The notes under the pieces are model-generated. The model made no database searches and was not told where the DNA came from. It saw nothing but the letters and a program-made list of their open reading frames with translations. Of a stretch of DNA of 64,000 nucleotides, positions 41,311 to 48,285 are shown in pieces. The translations under genes and the position numbers were made by a program. How positions within the stretch are numbered: the stretch's first letter is position 1; every line of letters begins with the position of its first letter. This DNA comes from Sporobacter sp963677825 (lineage in GTDB: Bacteria; Bacillota; Clostridia; Oscillospirales; Oscillospiraceae): positions 1,550,001 through 1,614,000 of the forward strand of contig CAXXEF010000001.1 of assembly GCA_963677825.2 (NCBI GenBank). The letters are read 5' to 3'.

Positions 41311-42363
41311 TTAATCTATCTTGTTGCACTCGATGAGGATTTTAATATGCTTGCCGGATACCTGCGCCTCAAAAGCTTTTTGCGCGTCGTCGATCGGGAA
41401 TACGGCTGACGTAAACGCTTCGAGATCAAATTTCGGGAACATCTGCCACGCACGCGGGAACGCGTACGGCGAGACGTATTGGCCCGTAATCGTCAACTCG
41501 TTGGCAAAGCAGTATTTATACAGGTTCAGCGGCATTTCGAAGTCGTTGGGATACATGGCGGCATAGATCAGCTTGCCGCCCTTGGCCGTGATGTACGGCA
41601 GATCGTAAACGGCTTTTGTCGAACCAGAACAGTCGATCACGACGTCATAGCCGAGCCCGTCCGTCAGCTCCATCGCCGCTTGCTTGACGTCGACGGCCAT
41701 CGGGTCGACCGTATGGTCGGCGCCATATTTTTCTGCCAGCGCGCGCCGCTCGGCAATCGGCTCAATCAGCGTGAGGTTCGACGCACCGGACATATGCATC
41801 GCCTGCGTCGCCAGCAGTCCGATCGGTCCGCCGCCGCAAATCGCGACGCGCTGTCCGAATTTAAGATCGACTTTATCCGTCAGTCGAACGGCGACCGAGA
41901 GCGGCTCGAGCAGGCACGCAGCTTTCATGTCGACGTCGTCGGGCATCTTGTACACCTGTGACTCGTGCCAGACGATCGTCTCGCTCATGCCGGGGTTGTT
42001 GGATTCGTCCGCATGCTCACAGAACTGCTGCTGCCCGTTCTGGCAGTAGTAGCACGTGCCGCAAAAATGCAGAAAATTGCCTGCAACGCGGTCGCCGGGC
42101 TTAAGCCCCTTTTTCGTTGCTTTCGGTCCGACCTCCATAACAACACCGGACAGCTCGTGCCCGAGACCGAATGGTACTTCCCATTCGAAGATGTTTTCCA
42201 CGAGATGCGGGTCGGATCCGCAGATACTGCAATACGCGACTTTGATGCGCACGTCCTCGTCACCGAGCGGCTGCATCGGGATATCTGTCACCGTGACCTG
42301 ACCGCGTTTAGTCGGATCAGGGTCTTTCAGACTACCTGTTTTAATAACTGTGACCGATTTCAC
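41311..42363 (-). CDS. Zinc-dependent polyol dehydrogenase (MDR family, sorbitol/threonine dehydrogenase-like)
   Basis: A 350-residue MDR dehydrogenase. Catalytic zinc residues are in CSICGSDPHL and GLGHELSGVV, structural zinc cysteines in CGTCYYCQNGQQQFC, and CGGGPIGLLA binds NAD. A Glu next to the zinc site (LLEPLSVA) fits the sorbitol dehydrogenase branch. It likely oxidises a polyol to a ketose. GTG start at 42363 with AAGGAGG eight bases upstream. First gene of the operon dehydrogenase-transketolase N-transketolase C-SDR, divergent from an AraC regulator. Confidence 0.9.
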   Translation of the reverse strand: MKSVTVIKTGSLKDPDPTKRGQVTVTDIPMQPLGDEDVRIKVAYCSICGSDPHLVENIFEWEVPFGLGHELSGVVMEVGPKATKKGLKPGDRVAGNFLHFCGTCYYCQNGQQQFCEHADESNNPGMSETIVWHESQVYKMPDDVDMKAACLLEPLSVAVRLTDKVDLKFGQRVAICGGGPIGLLATQAMHMSGASNLTLIEPIAERRALAEKYGADHTVDPMAVDVKQAAMELTDGLGYDVVIDCSGSTKAVYDLPYITAKGGKLIYAAMYPNDFEMPLNLYKYCFANELTITGQYVSPYAFPRAWQMFPKFDLEAFTSAVFPIDDAQKAFEAQVSGKHIKILIECNKID

Positions 42364-42405
42364 TGTCTGTGCCTCCTTCAATATGGTACACTTGTCCTAT
42401 TTTAG

Positions 42406-42434
42406 ATTATATACACATATCGGTTTATAATCAA
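42406..42434 (-). promoter_or_regulatory. Promoter of the polyol dehydrogenase/transketolase operon
   Basis: On the minus strand, TTGATT, 17 bases, TATAAT. Confidence 0.7.
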
Positions 42435-42445
42435 TCGCCTGTTAA

Positions 42446-42468
42446 GACACGTTTTACATGAACGTGTC
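42446..42468. promoter_or_regulatory. Inverted repeat, candidate AraC-type operator
   Basis: Arms GACACGTT and AACGTGTC, perfect, around 7 bases. It sits between the two divergent promoters, just upstream of the -35 box of the dehydrogenase operon. Confidence 0.6.
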
Positions 42469-42494
42469 GCGCACAGCGAGTGTCGGCGCGCGGC

Positions 42495-42523
42495 TTGTGC
42501 CCCCTGCCAAACATTGTTATAAT
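42495..42523 (+). promoter_or_regulatory. Promoter of the AraC-family regulator gene
   Basis: TTGTGC, 17 bases, TATAAT with a TG extension. Confidence 0.7.
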
Positions 42524-42557
42524 GTTTAAATAAGACAACATAGAGGAGGTGCGTGTG

Positions 42558-43454
42558 ATGGACGACGGCAAAAAAAGCAACCTGTATATCCCATTTCAGA
42601 TTCCCGTTCAGATGCCGGGATGTGATTTGACCGTCAAATACCTCGAACGGCTCGACGAATCTTGCGTCGAATTCACGCACACGCACTTGTCTTTCGAAAT
42701 CTACCACATCCTGTCCGGTCAGATGCGTATGCGCATCGGCGAGCACGAGCATGTGCTGGAGCCCGACCACTTCATTCTCATACCGCCTGGCGTCCGCCAT
42801 GGCGCCGTCTATGATCCGGACGAACCCAAGCAGTACGTCGTGCTGGTGTACAGTCTCCAAAAAAGCGCGGACACGCAGTCCGCCCGGCAGACGGGCGAGC
42901 ACACGTTCATGGAGCAGGTCGGCAGCGCGCTCGGCAACAATCCCTGTATCATCGCGCGCGACCGCAACGCCTGTCCGCCGATCCTTGCCGAGCTCGCGCG
43001 AGAAGCACAGGACAAGCAGCCGGGCTGGCAGGTGCTGATCGTAGACTACTGCCGAGAATATTTCGTCAAGCTGCTGCGTAACATCCTGTCCGATACACAT
43101 CAGAATGCTGCTCAACCGGATGCCGGACAGGCCAATCTTGCTGTTGAAATCACGAAATTCATGCACGCGCATTATCACGAGAACATCTCGCTGGAAGACG
43201 TTTCAAAGGCGTTTCATATTACACCGCGCCACGTCACACGGATTTTCAGCGACTATTTCGGCACAAGCTTTCGTAAAACGCTCAGTATTTATCGCCTCAA
43301 CTACGCGAAAAACTATCTGTGCACGACGGATAAATCCGTCGAGGAGATTGCCAGGCTCGTCGGCATCGCCGCCCCGCAGACGCTGTACCGCCTGTTCCGT
43401 CAAAACGAGGGCGTCACCGTCTCCGAGTACCGAAAAGTTCATCGGCAATCATAA
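42558..43454 (+). CDS. AraC-family transcriptional regulator
   Basis: A 298-residue regulator. A cupin-type effector domain (about 1-110; HTHLSFEIYHILSGQMRMRIG and IPPGVRHG) is followed by a C-terminal pair of helix-turn-helix motifs (about 200-298; ISLEDVSKAFHITPRHVTRI and the second at SVEEIARLVGIAAPQTLYRL). AraC proteins of this kind usually activate sugar or polyol genes on binding the effector. Divergent from the dehydrogenase-transketolase operon, which it likely controls. The ATG at 42558 follows AGAGGAGG by eight bases. Confidence 0.93.
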   Translation: MDDGKKSNLYIPFQIPVQMPGCDLTVKYLERLDESCVEFTHTHLSFEIYHILSGQMRMRIGEHEHVLEPDHFILIPPGVRHGAVYDPDEPKQYVVLVYSLQKSADTQSARQTGEHTFMEQVGSALGNNPCIIARDRNACPPILAELAREAQDKQPGWQVLIVDYCREYFVKLLRNILSDTHQNAAQPDAGQANLAVEITKFMHAHYHENISLEDVSKAFHITPRHVTRIFSDYFGTSFRKTLSIYRLNYAKNYLCTTDKSVEEIARLVGIAAPQTLYRLFRQNEGVTVSEYRKVHRQS

Positions 43455-43593
43455 ATTTAAGGTGCCGCCCCTAGAATACAATTCCACGCTATGAATCCAT
43501 CCATATTTAACCGATTTCTACAGCTCTCCACTACATAACGCGCGAATTCATACTTGTTATTAAGTATAATCATCTACATATCGTCTCCTTCTG

Positions 43594-43622
43594 TTGACAT
43601 GGCACAATATGTAGCGTATACT
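43594..43622 (+). promoter_or_regulatory. Strong promoter directly before a terminator
   Basis: TTGACA, 17 bases, TATACT. The expected transcript starts near 43629 and would meet the hairpin at 43647 almost at once. Confidence 0.65.
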
Positions 43623-43628
43623 TTAAGT

Positions 43629-43685
43629 GTAAATGAACCAAAAGAAAAGCTCTGCCGAGCGGCTACTCGGCAGAGCTTTCAGAGA
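43629..43685 (+). ncRNA. Candidate very short RNA (promoter plus terminator)
   Basis: A hairpin with arms AAAGCTCTGCCGAG and CTCGGCAGAGCTTT (43647-43679) begins about 20 bases after the predicted start of transcription. Either a short untranslated RNA or an attenuator for the small genes 200 bases downstream. No known RNA family is recognised. A 19-codon frame from the ATG at 43633 runs through the hairpin but has no ribosome site. Confidence 0.35.
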
Positions 43686-43881
43686 TGACTAAGCTTAACA
43701 ATATAGGTATAATCAAATCTAACTGCTTAATTATAACGTCTAAGCATGACATGTGTCAACATCTCTGGCCAATTAAGTACATAAAAGGAAGTGAACCTAT
43801 AAATGGTACCGCTCTTTTGTTTTGTTTCTTATATAGACAAGCGCTATATATTGTGCGAAAGCACGAGAAAGGGTATTGTTT

Positions 43882-44091
43882 ATGCCTAACTATATTATAA
43901 ACAAACAGCCTGATAATAAAGGTTACAACGAAGTCCATACAACGACATGCGGCCATTTACCAGCCTATTTTAACCAACAATCGCTAGGCTGGTTTACGAA
44001 TGCAGTTGATGCGGTATCTTATGCAAAAACTATCGGCTATCCCTATGCCGATGGATGCTATTACTGCAGCAGAGAAGCTCACCACGGCTAA
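43882..44091 (+). CDS. Small conserved-type protein, unknown function
   Basis: A 69-residue protein. It has HTTTCGHLP early and DGCYYCSREAHH at the end, so three Cys and several His are placed like a small metal-binding fold. Similar short proteins (PNYxxNKxxxxxGxxEVH, then CxxLP, then GCYxCxxxxH) are known in many bacteria and are of unknown role. GAAAGGG lies nine or so bases before the ATG. It is 12 bases upstream of a DUF2188 gene, a pairing that suggests a joint function. Base composition is lower in GC than the neighbouring genes. Confidence 0.7.
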   Translation: MPNYIINKQPDNKGYNEVHTTTCGHLPAYFNQQSLGWFTNAVDAVSYAKTIGYPYADGCYYCSREAHHG

Positions 44092-44102
44092 AGAGGTCTA
44101 TT

Positions 44103-44327
44103 ATGAAAAAAAACCAACACGTAACACCGCACTCAGACGGCGGCTGGCAGATAAAAGGCGCTGGTAATAAAAGAGCAACAGCGCGCACTGAAACACAGCG
44201 AGAAGCGATTAATGTTGCGCGCGAAATTGCTCGTAATCAAGGTTCTGAACTGATTATTCACGGAAAAAATGGTCAAATCAGAGCTAAAGACTCATACGGA
44301 AACGACCCATTCCCTCCTAAAGGGTAA
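44103..44327 (+). CDS. DUF2188 protein
   Basis: A 74-residue protein with the full DUF2188 pattern: HVTPHSDGGWQIKGAGNKRA, QREAINVAREIARNQGSELI and HGKNGQIRAKDSYGNDPFPP. The family is small, soluble and of unknown function; members often occur near stress or mobile-element genes. The ATG is preceded by AGAGG (from GCTAAAGAGG) of the upstream gene's end, so the two are coupled. A strong terminator follows. Confidence 0.9.
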   Translation: MKKNQHVTPHSDGGWQIKGAGNKRATARTETQREAINVAREIARNQGSELIIHGKNGQIRAKDSYGNDPFPPKG

Positions 44328-44330
44328 CTT

Positions 44331-44371
44331 AAGACCCCCACCGCTGCAGCGGTGGGGGTCTTATCTTTTTT
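44331..44371 (+). terminator. Intrinsic terminator after the DUF2188 gene
   Basis: AAGACCCCCACCGC and GCGGTGGGGGTCTT arms around TGCA, then ATCTTTTTT. Confidence 0.93.
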
Positions 44372-44415
44372 GGTAAGTGTTTAATTCGACGGGTGCAAAT
44401 GGCGGCTGTACCGGC

Positions 44416-44445
44416 TTGTGTTGTTTTTTTACTCTATGTTATAAT
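44416..44445 (+). promoter_or_regulatory. Promoter of the mechanosensitive channel gene
   Basis: TTGTGT, 18 bases, TATAAT with TG extension (TGTTATAAT). Confidence 0.65.
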
Positions 44446-44536
44446 GTCAAGATACTATTGTGACGTCGTCATTTTAGTGCGCGACCATTACAACTGGCGC
44501 GTCCGTTGCTGTGCACTATACAAGGAGGCCGTTATC

Positions 44537-45610
44537 TTGCCCGATTTTCTCAACACCGTCATTTATAACAATACGATCCAAACTTATTTAATTTTTCTAG
44601 GCGCCCTGATCGTCAGCTTCATTGTGATCAAGATCATCGGCGGCATTATTCTGCGGCACGCCGCCAAGCTTGCCCAGAAAACAAAAACGACAATAGACGA
44701 CTTGCTGTGTAAAAGCATCCGCCGATATGTAATGCCGGGCTTGTATTTTACCGCCTTTTATCTCAACACGAAGATTCTGGTCATCGGCAAGGATCTGCAA
44801 AGCATCATCGACATGGTTATTCTGGCCATCGTTACTGTCTGTGTGGCGCTGTTTGCCTCGTCGGTGACTGTAATGCTCTTTAACAAGTACTGGGAGGGCA
44901 AGCGCTCAAACGCCAACAAAGAGCTGGCCATCAAAACGATGTCCGGCCTGCTGAAGATTGGCATTTGGTCTATCGCCATCATTTTGTTCCTAGACAATGT
45001 CGGCTTCGAAATCAATACACTCATCGCGGGCGTCGGCATCGGCGGGATCGCCATCGCCTTCGCAGCGCAGGCCATCCTGGGGGATATCTTCTGCTTCTTC
45101 ACGATTTTCTTTGACCGTCCTTTTGAGATCGGCGACTTCATCATCGCCGGCCAGCAGATGGGCACGGTTGAATACATCGGCCTGAAGACGACGCGCCTGC
45201 GCTCGCTCGGCGGTGAGCAGCTCATCTTTTCAAATTCGGATCTGACAAGCTCGCGCATTCAAAACTACAAGCGTATGGAGCAGCGCCGTGTCCTCTTTAC
45301 GCTCGGCGTCACATATGAAACACCGTCCGATAAACTCGAAATGATTCCATCGCTTATTAAAGATGTCATCACCTGTGTCGACCTGGCCCAGTTCGACCGC
45401 TGTCACTTTGCCTCGTTCGGCGACTTCAGCCTGAACGTCGAAACCGTCTATTACGTACTGAGCAGCGACTATTACATGTACATGGATATTCACCAGAAGG
45501 TCAATCTGTCCATCAAGCGCGTATTCGAGGAGCAGGGCATCGACTTTGCTTATCCGACGCAGACTGTGCTCGTATCGGGCGACGAACCGAGCAGCGCGCG
45601 GCTCGGCTGA
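44537..45610 (+). CDS. MscS-family mechanosensitive ion channel
   Basis: A 357-residue small-conductance mechanosensitive channel-like protein. Four or so transmembrane segments precede the pore helix GVGIGGIAIAFAAQAILGDI, which is typical of MscS TM3, and the beta domain FFDRPFEIGDFI. The channel opens on membrane tension to release solutes. A TTG start at 44537 was chosen because AAGGAGG lies eight bases upstream; the in-frame ATG further left (44393) lies before the promoter -10 box, so it cannot be the start. It is followed within 40 bases by a flavodoxin-like gene. Confidence 0.9.
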   Translation: MPDFLNTVIYNNTIQTYLIFLGALIVSFIVIKIIGGIILRHAAKLAQKTKTTIDDLLCKSIRRYVMPGLYFTAFYLNTKILVIGKDLQSIIDMVILAIVTVCVALFASSVTVMLFNKYWEGKRSNANKELAIKTMSGLLKIGIWSIAIILFLDNVGFEINTLIAGVGIGGIAIAFAAQAILGDIFCFFTIFFDRPFEIGDFIIAGQQMGTVEYIGLKTTRLRSLGGEQLIFSNSDLTSSRIQNYKRMEQRRVLFTLGVTYETPSDKLEMIPSLIKDVITCVDLAQFDRCHFASFGDFSLNVETVYYVLSSDYYMYMDIHQKVNLSIKRVFEEQGIDFAYPTQTVLVSGDEPSSARLG

Positions 45611-45647
45611 GCGGTCTGTCCGCTATATTAAAGGAGTGCAGATTAAT

Positions 45648-46112
45648 ATGAACATCGGCATCATTGTTTACAGCGTAACAGGCAACACGCTCTCCGTCGC
45701 TGAGAAGCTCAAAGACGCACTGAGCACGCGCGGCCACACCGCCGCTGTTGAACGTGTGCAGTCAGATCCCATGCAGCCCAGCAGCAAGACGGCTGTCCGG
45801 CTCACGAACGCGCCCGATGTTTCCGGTTACGACGCCGTCGTTTTCGCGACGCCTGTGCACGGCTTTTCCCTGCCGCGCGTCCTATCGGCGTATCTTGGCC
45901 AGATTGGCACGCTGACGGGTAAAACAGTCGCCGGCTTCGTCACCCAGCAGCTGCCGAAACCCTGGATGGGCGGCAATCAGGCAATCCGCCAGCTGCGCCG
46001 CGCCTGCGCGGACAAGGGCGGCGACGTCACAGCAACCGGCATCGTCAACTGGTCGGGCAAAGCACGCGACAAAAAGATTGACGCCGTCGTCGCGGCAATA
46101 AGCAGCCTTTAA
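45648..46112 (+). CDS. Flavodoxin-like protein
   Basis: A 154-residue flavodoxin-fold protein; the phosphate loop is YSVTGNTLSVAEKL, followed by FATPVHGFSLPRVL. It resembles the putative FMN-binding subgroup of flavodoxins. It may carry electrons or act as a small reductase. AAGGAG precedes the ATG. It is the second gene after the MscS channel with a 37-base gap and a terminator follows. No functional link to the channel is obvious. Confidence 0.8.
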   Translation: MNIGIIVYSVTGNTLSVAEKLKDALSTRGHTAAVERVQSDPMQPSSKTAVRLTNAPDVSGYDAVVFATPVHGFSLPRVLSAYLGQIGTLTGKTVAGFVTQQLPKPWMGGNQAIRQLRRACADKGGDVTATGIVNWSGKARDKKIDAVVAAISSL

Positions 46113-46143
46113 GCGCCGCCGATACGTCTGCTGCATACATATT

Positions 46144-46171
46144 AAAGCCTGCGCAGTTCCGCGGGCTTTTT
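46144..46171 (+). terminator. Intrinsic terminator after the flavodoxin gene
   Basis: AGCCTGCG and CGCGGGCT arms around a 6-base loop, then TTTTT. Confidence 0.75.
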
Positions 46172-46361
46172 ACATTCTTCAGCGGCACGGGCGCCGCGCA
46201 ATATATTTTACCGGCGTGCGACGGCGCGCTTGGGATTAATGCCGGATAATCAGCGGCTACGAAACGCATGATATGGGATAACCGGGCACTGAAACGGTGC
46301 GTACTCGCACCTCAATACGTCTGTTTTGCGGAAATATCCGGACCGGGATACAGTCTGATTT

Positions 46362-46387
46362 GTAAAATCATTTGGTAAAATCATTTG
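46362..46387. repeat. 13-bp tandem direct repeat upstream of the gcdA promoter
   Basis: GTAAAATCATTTG occurs twice without spacing, ending eight bases before the -35 box. It is AT-rich and may be an UP element or regulator site. Confidence 0.6.
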
Positions 46388-46394
46388 TTTTTTG

Positions 46395-46423
46395 TTGGAT
46401 TTTATATTAAAATGATCTATACT
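46395..46423 (+). promoter_or_regulatory. Promoter of the gcdA operon
   Basis: TTGGAT, 17 bases, TATACT; leader about 70 bases. Confidence 0.65.
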
Positions 46424-46500
46424 TTTACGTTGCAGTCAACTATAATATCATATGTCTGCATGATTTTGCGTATTGTCACCGTATTAAAGGAGGAAACAGC

Positions 46501-48267
46501 ATGAGTACATTTGGCTACTCAATGCCCAGCTATTTTCAGACGATGCCGCCGATCGGCGCGCCGCTGGGCACAGTAAACGCCGACAACGAGGCACAACTGA
46601 AGAAAATCGAAGACGAGATCCAACAACAAGCCGCCGACATCCTGGCTTCCGGTAAGAGCGACGAAGCGATCAATAAAACCGGTCAGATGACGGCGATGCA
46701 GCGTCTTACCCTTCTGGTCGACGAGGGCACCTGGTTTCCCCTCAACAGCCTGTACAACCCCGAGGATAATGCCGATGGCAGCACCGGCGTCATTACGGGC
46801 CTTGGCAAAATTCACGATAAATGGGCGGTTATTATCGCCTCTGATAATAAAAAGCTCGCCGGTGCCTGGGTCGCCGGGCAAGCGCTGAAGCTCACGCGTG
46901 CAACCGATATGGCAAAGCAGCTGAACATTCCGCTCGTATACGTGCTTAACTGCAGCGGCGTTAAGCTTGACGAACAGGAAAAAGTTTATGCCGGCCGCGT
47001 CACGGGCGGCACGCCGTTTTTCCGTCACGCTGATCTGATGCAGCAGGGTATTCCGATCATCGTCGGTATCTACGGCACGAACCCCGCCGGCGGCGGCTAC
47101 CACGCCATCAGCCCGACAGTGCTGCTCGCGCACGAAAAAGCCAACATGGCAGTCGGCGGTGCCGGCATCGTCGGCGGCATGAACCCCAAGGGCTTCATCG
47201 ACAAAGAAGCCGCGCAGGCGCTCATCGACGCGACGAAAAACGCTAAAAGAGAGGATCCCCCGGGATCCGTCGCCGTCCACTACGGCGAGACGGGCTTCTT
47301 CCGCGAAGCGTACACCGAAGAAGAAGGCGTTTTGGAAGCCATCAAGAAGTATATGGACGCGATGCCGTCTTATAACGAAAACTTCTTCCGCGTTGACGAT
47401 CCCAAGCAGCCGCTTTATCCCTCGAGCGACCTTTATTCTCACATCCCGTTCAATCAGCGCCGCCCGTATGACGTTCGCAAGGTGCTCGGTTGCCTGTTTG
47501 ACGGCAGTGAGTTTATGGAATTCAAAGCCGGCTACGGCCCTGAAATCGTCGCAGGTCTCGCGAAGGTCAACGGCCTCTTGACTGGCGTCGTTACCAACTT
47601 CCAGGGCATGATCCCCAACTATCCCGAGTATCAGCCGGAAGGCACTGTTGGCGTCGGCGGCAAACTGTACCGTCAAGGCCTCATTAAGATGAGCGAATTC
47701 GTCACCATGTGTGCCCGCGACCGTATTCCGATCGTCTGGCTGCAGGATACGACCGGCATCGACGTCGGTGACCCGGCTGAAAAAGCCGAGCTGCTCGGCC
47801 TCGGTCAGTCGCTGATCTTCAGCATCCAGAACGCGAAGGTCCCGCAGATGGAAGTCACGATGCGTAAGGGCACGGCCGCCGCGCATTACGTCATCGGTGG
47901 CCCGCAGGGCAACGATACCAACGTTTTCTCGCTTGGTACCGCCGCGACGGAGATCTACGTCATGCACGGCGAAACGGCTGCCGCGGCAATGTACGCACGC
48001 CGTCTCGTCAAGGATCAGGACGCCGGTAAGGACATCCAGCCCGTCATCGACAAGATGAACACGCTGATTGACAATTACACCGCTAAATCGCGTCCGGCAT
48101 ACTGCGCCAAAGTCGGTTTCGTCGACGAGATCGTCAAGCTGGACGAGCTGCGCAACTATATCTGCGCGTTTATCGGCGCGGCTTACCAGAATCCCAGGGC
48201 TCTGTGCGCATTCCACCAGATGCTGACGCCGCGGGTCATCCGCGACTGGGACAACCTGAATGCCTGA
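46501..48267 (+). CDS. gcdA: Glutaconyl-CoA carboxyltransferase alpha subunit (GcdA type, 12S-like)
   Basis: A 588-residue carboxyltransferase. It is nearly the same length as GcdA of Acidaminococcus fermentans (587) and shares long patterns with it, such as LVYVLNCSGVKLDEQEKVY, GIYGTNPAGGGYHAISPTV, KANMAVGGAGIVGGMNPKG and KLYRQGLIKMSEFVTMCARD. It has two crotonase-like carboxyltransferase domains. It moves CO2 from glutaconyl-CoA to biotin, leaving crotonyl-CoA. The sodium-pumping GcdB membrane subunit and GcdD are absent from the window. The next genes encode a 5S-type carboxyltransferase and a biotin carrier, the other two parts of a soluble transcarboxylase. AAAGGAGG ribosome site. Confidence 0.95.
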   Translation: MSTFGYSMPSYFQTMPPIGAPLGTVNADNEAQLKKIEDEIQQQAADILASGKSDEAINKTGQMTAMQRLTLLVDEGTWFPLNSLYNPEDNADGSTGVITGLGKIHDKWAVIIASDNKKLAGAWVAGQALKLTRATDMAKQLNIPLVYVLNCSGVKLDEQEKVYAGRVTGGTPFFRHADLMQQGIPIIVGIYGTNPAGGGYHAISPTVLLAHEKANMAVGGAGIVGGMNPKGFIDKEAAQALIDATKNAKREDPPGSVAVHYGETGFFREAYTEEEGVLEAIKKYMDAMPSYNENFFRVDDPKQPLYPSSDLYSHIPFNQRRPYDVRKVLGCLFDGSEFMEFKAGYGPEIVAGLAKVNGLLTGVVTNFQGMIPNYPEYQPEGTVGVGGKLYRQGLIKMSEFVTMCARDRIPIVWLQDTTGIDVGDPAEKAELLGLGQSLIFSIQNAKVPQMEVTMRKGTAAAHYVIGGPQGNDTNVFSLGTAATEIYVMHGETAAAAMYARRLVKDQDAGKDIQPVIDKMNTLIDNYTAKSRPAYCAKVGFVDEIVKLDELRNYICAFIGAAYQNPRALCAFHQMLTPRVIRDWDNLNA

Positions 48268-48285
48268 CGGATGTGAGGTGAAATA

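Larger units (their letters stand above)
46172..46500. other. Intergenic region upstream of gcdA
   Basis: About 330 bases. It holds a 13-bp tandem direct repeat (46362-46387) and the gcdA promoter (46395-46423). I see no other gene. Confidence 0.6.

Noticed and set aside
38640..42363. Sulfoquinovose (sulfo-transketolase) pathway
   Set aside because: Split transketolase is present, but there is no SQ isomerase, glycosidase, sulfonate exporter or sulfolactaldehyde reductase.
46519..48216. Long open frame on the minus strand across gcdA (565 codons)
   Set aside because: It is antisense to a gene with clear GcdA identity, and its protein shows only composition-driven residues.
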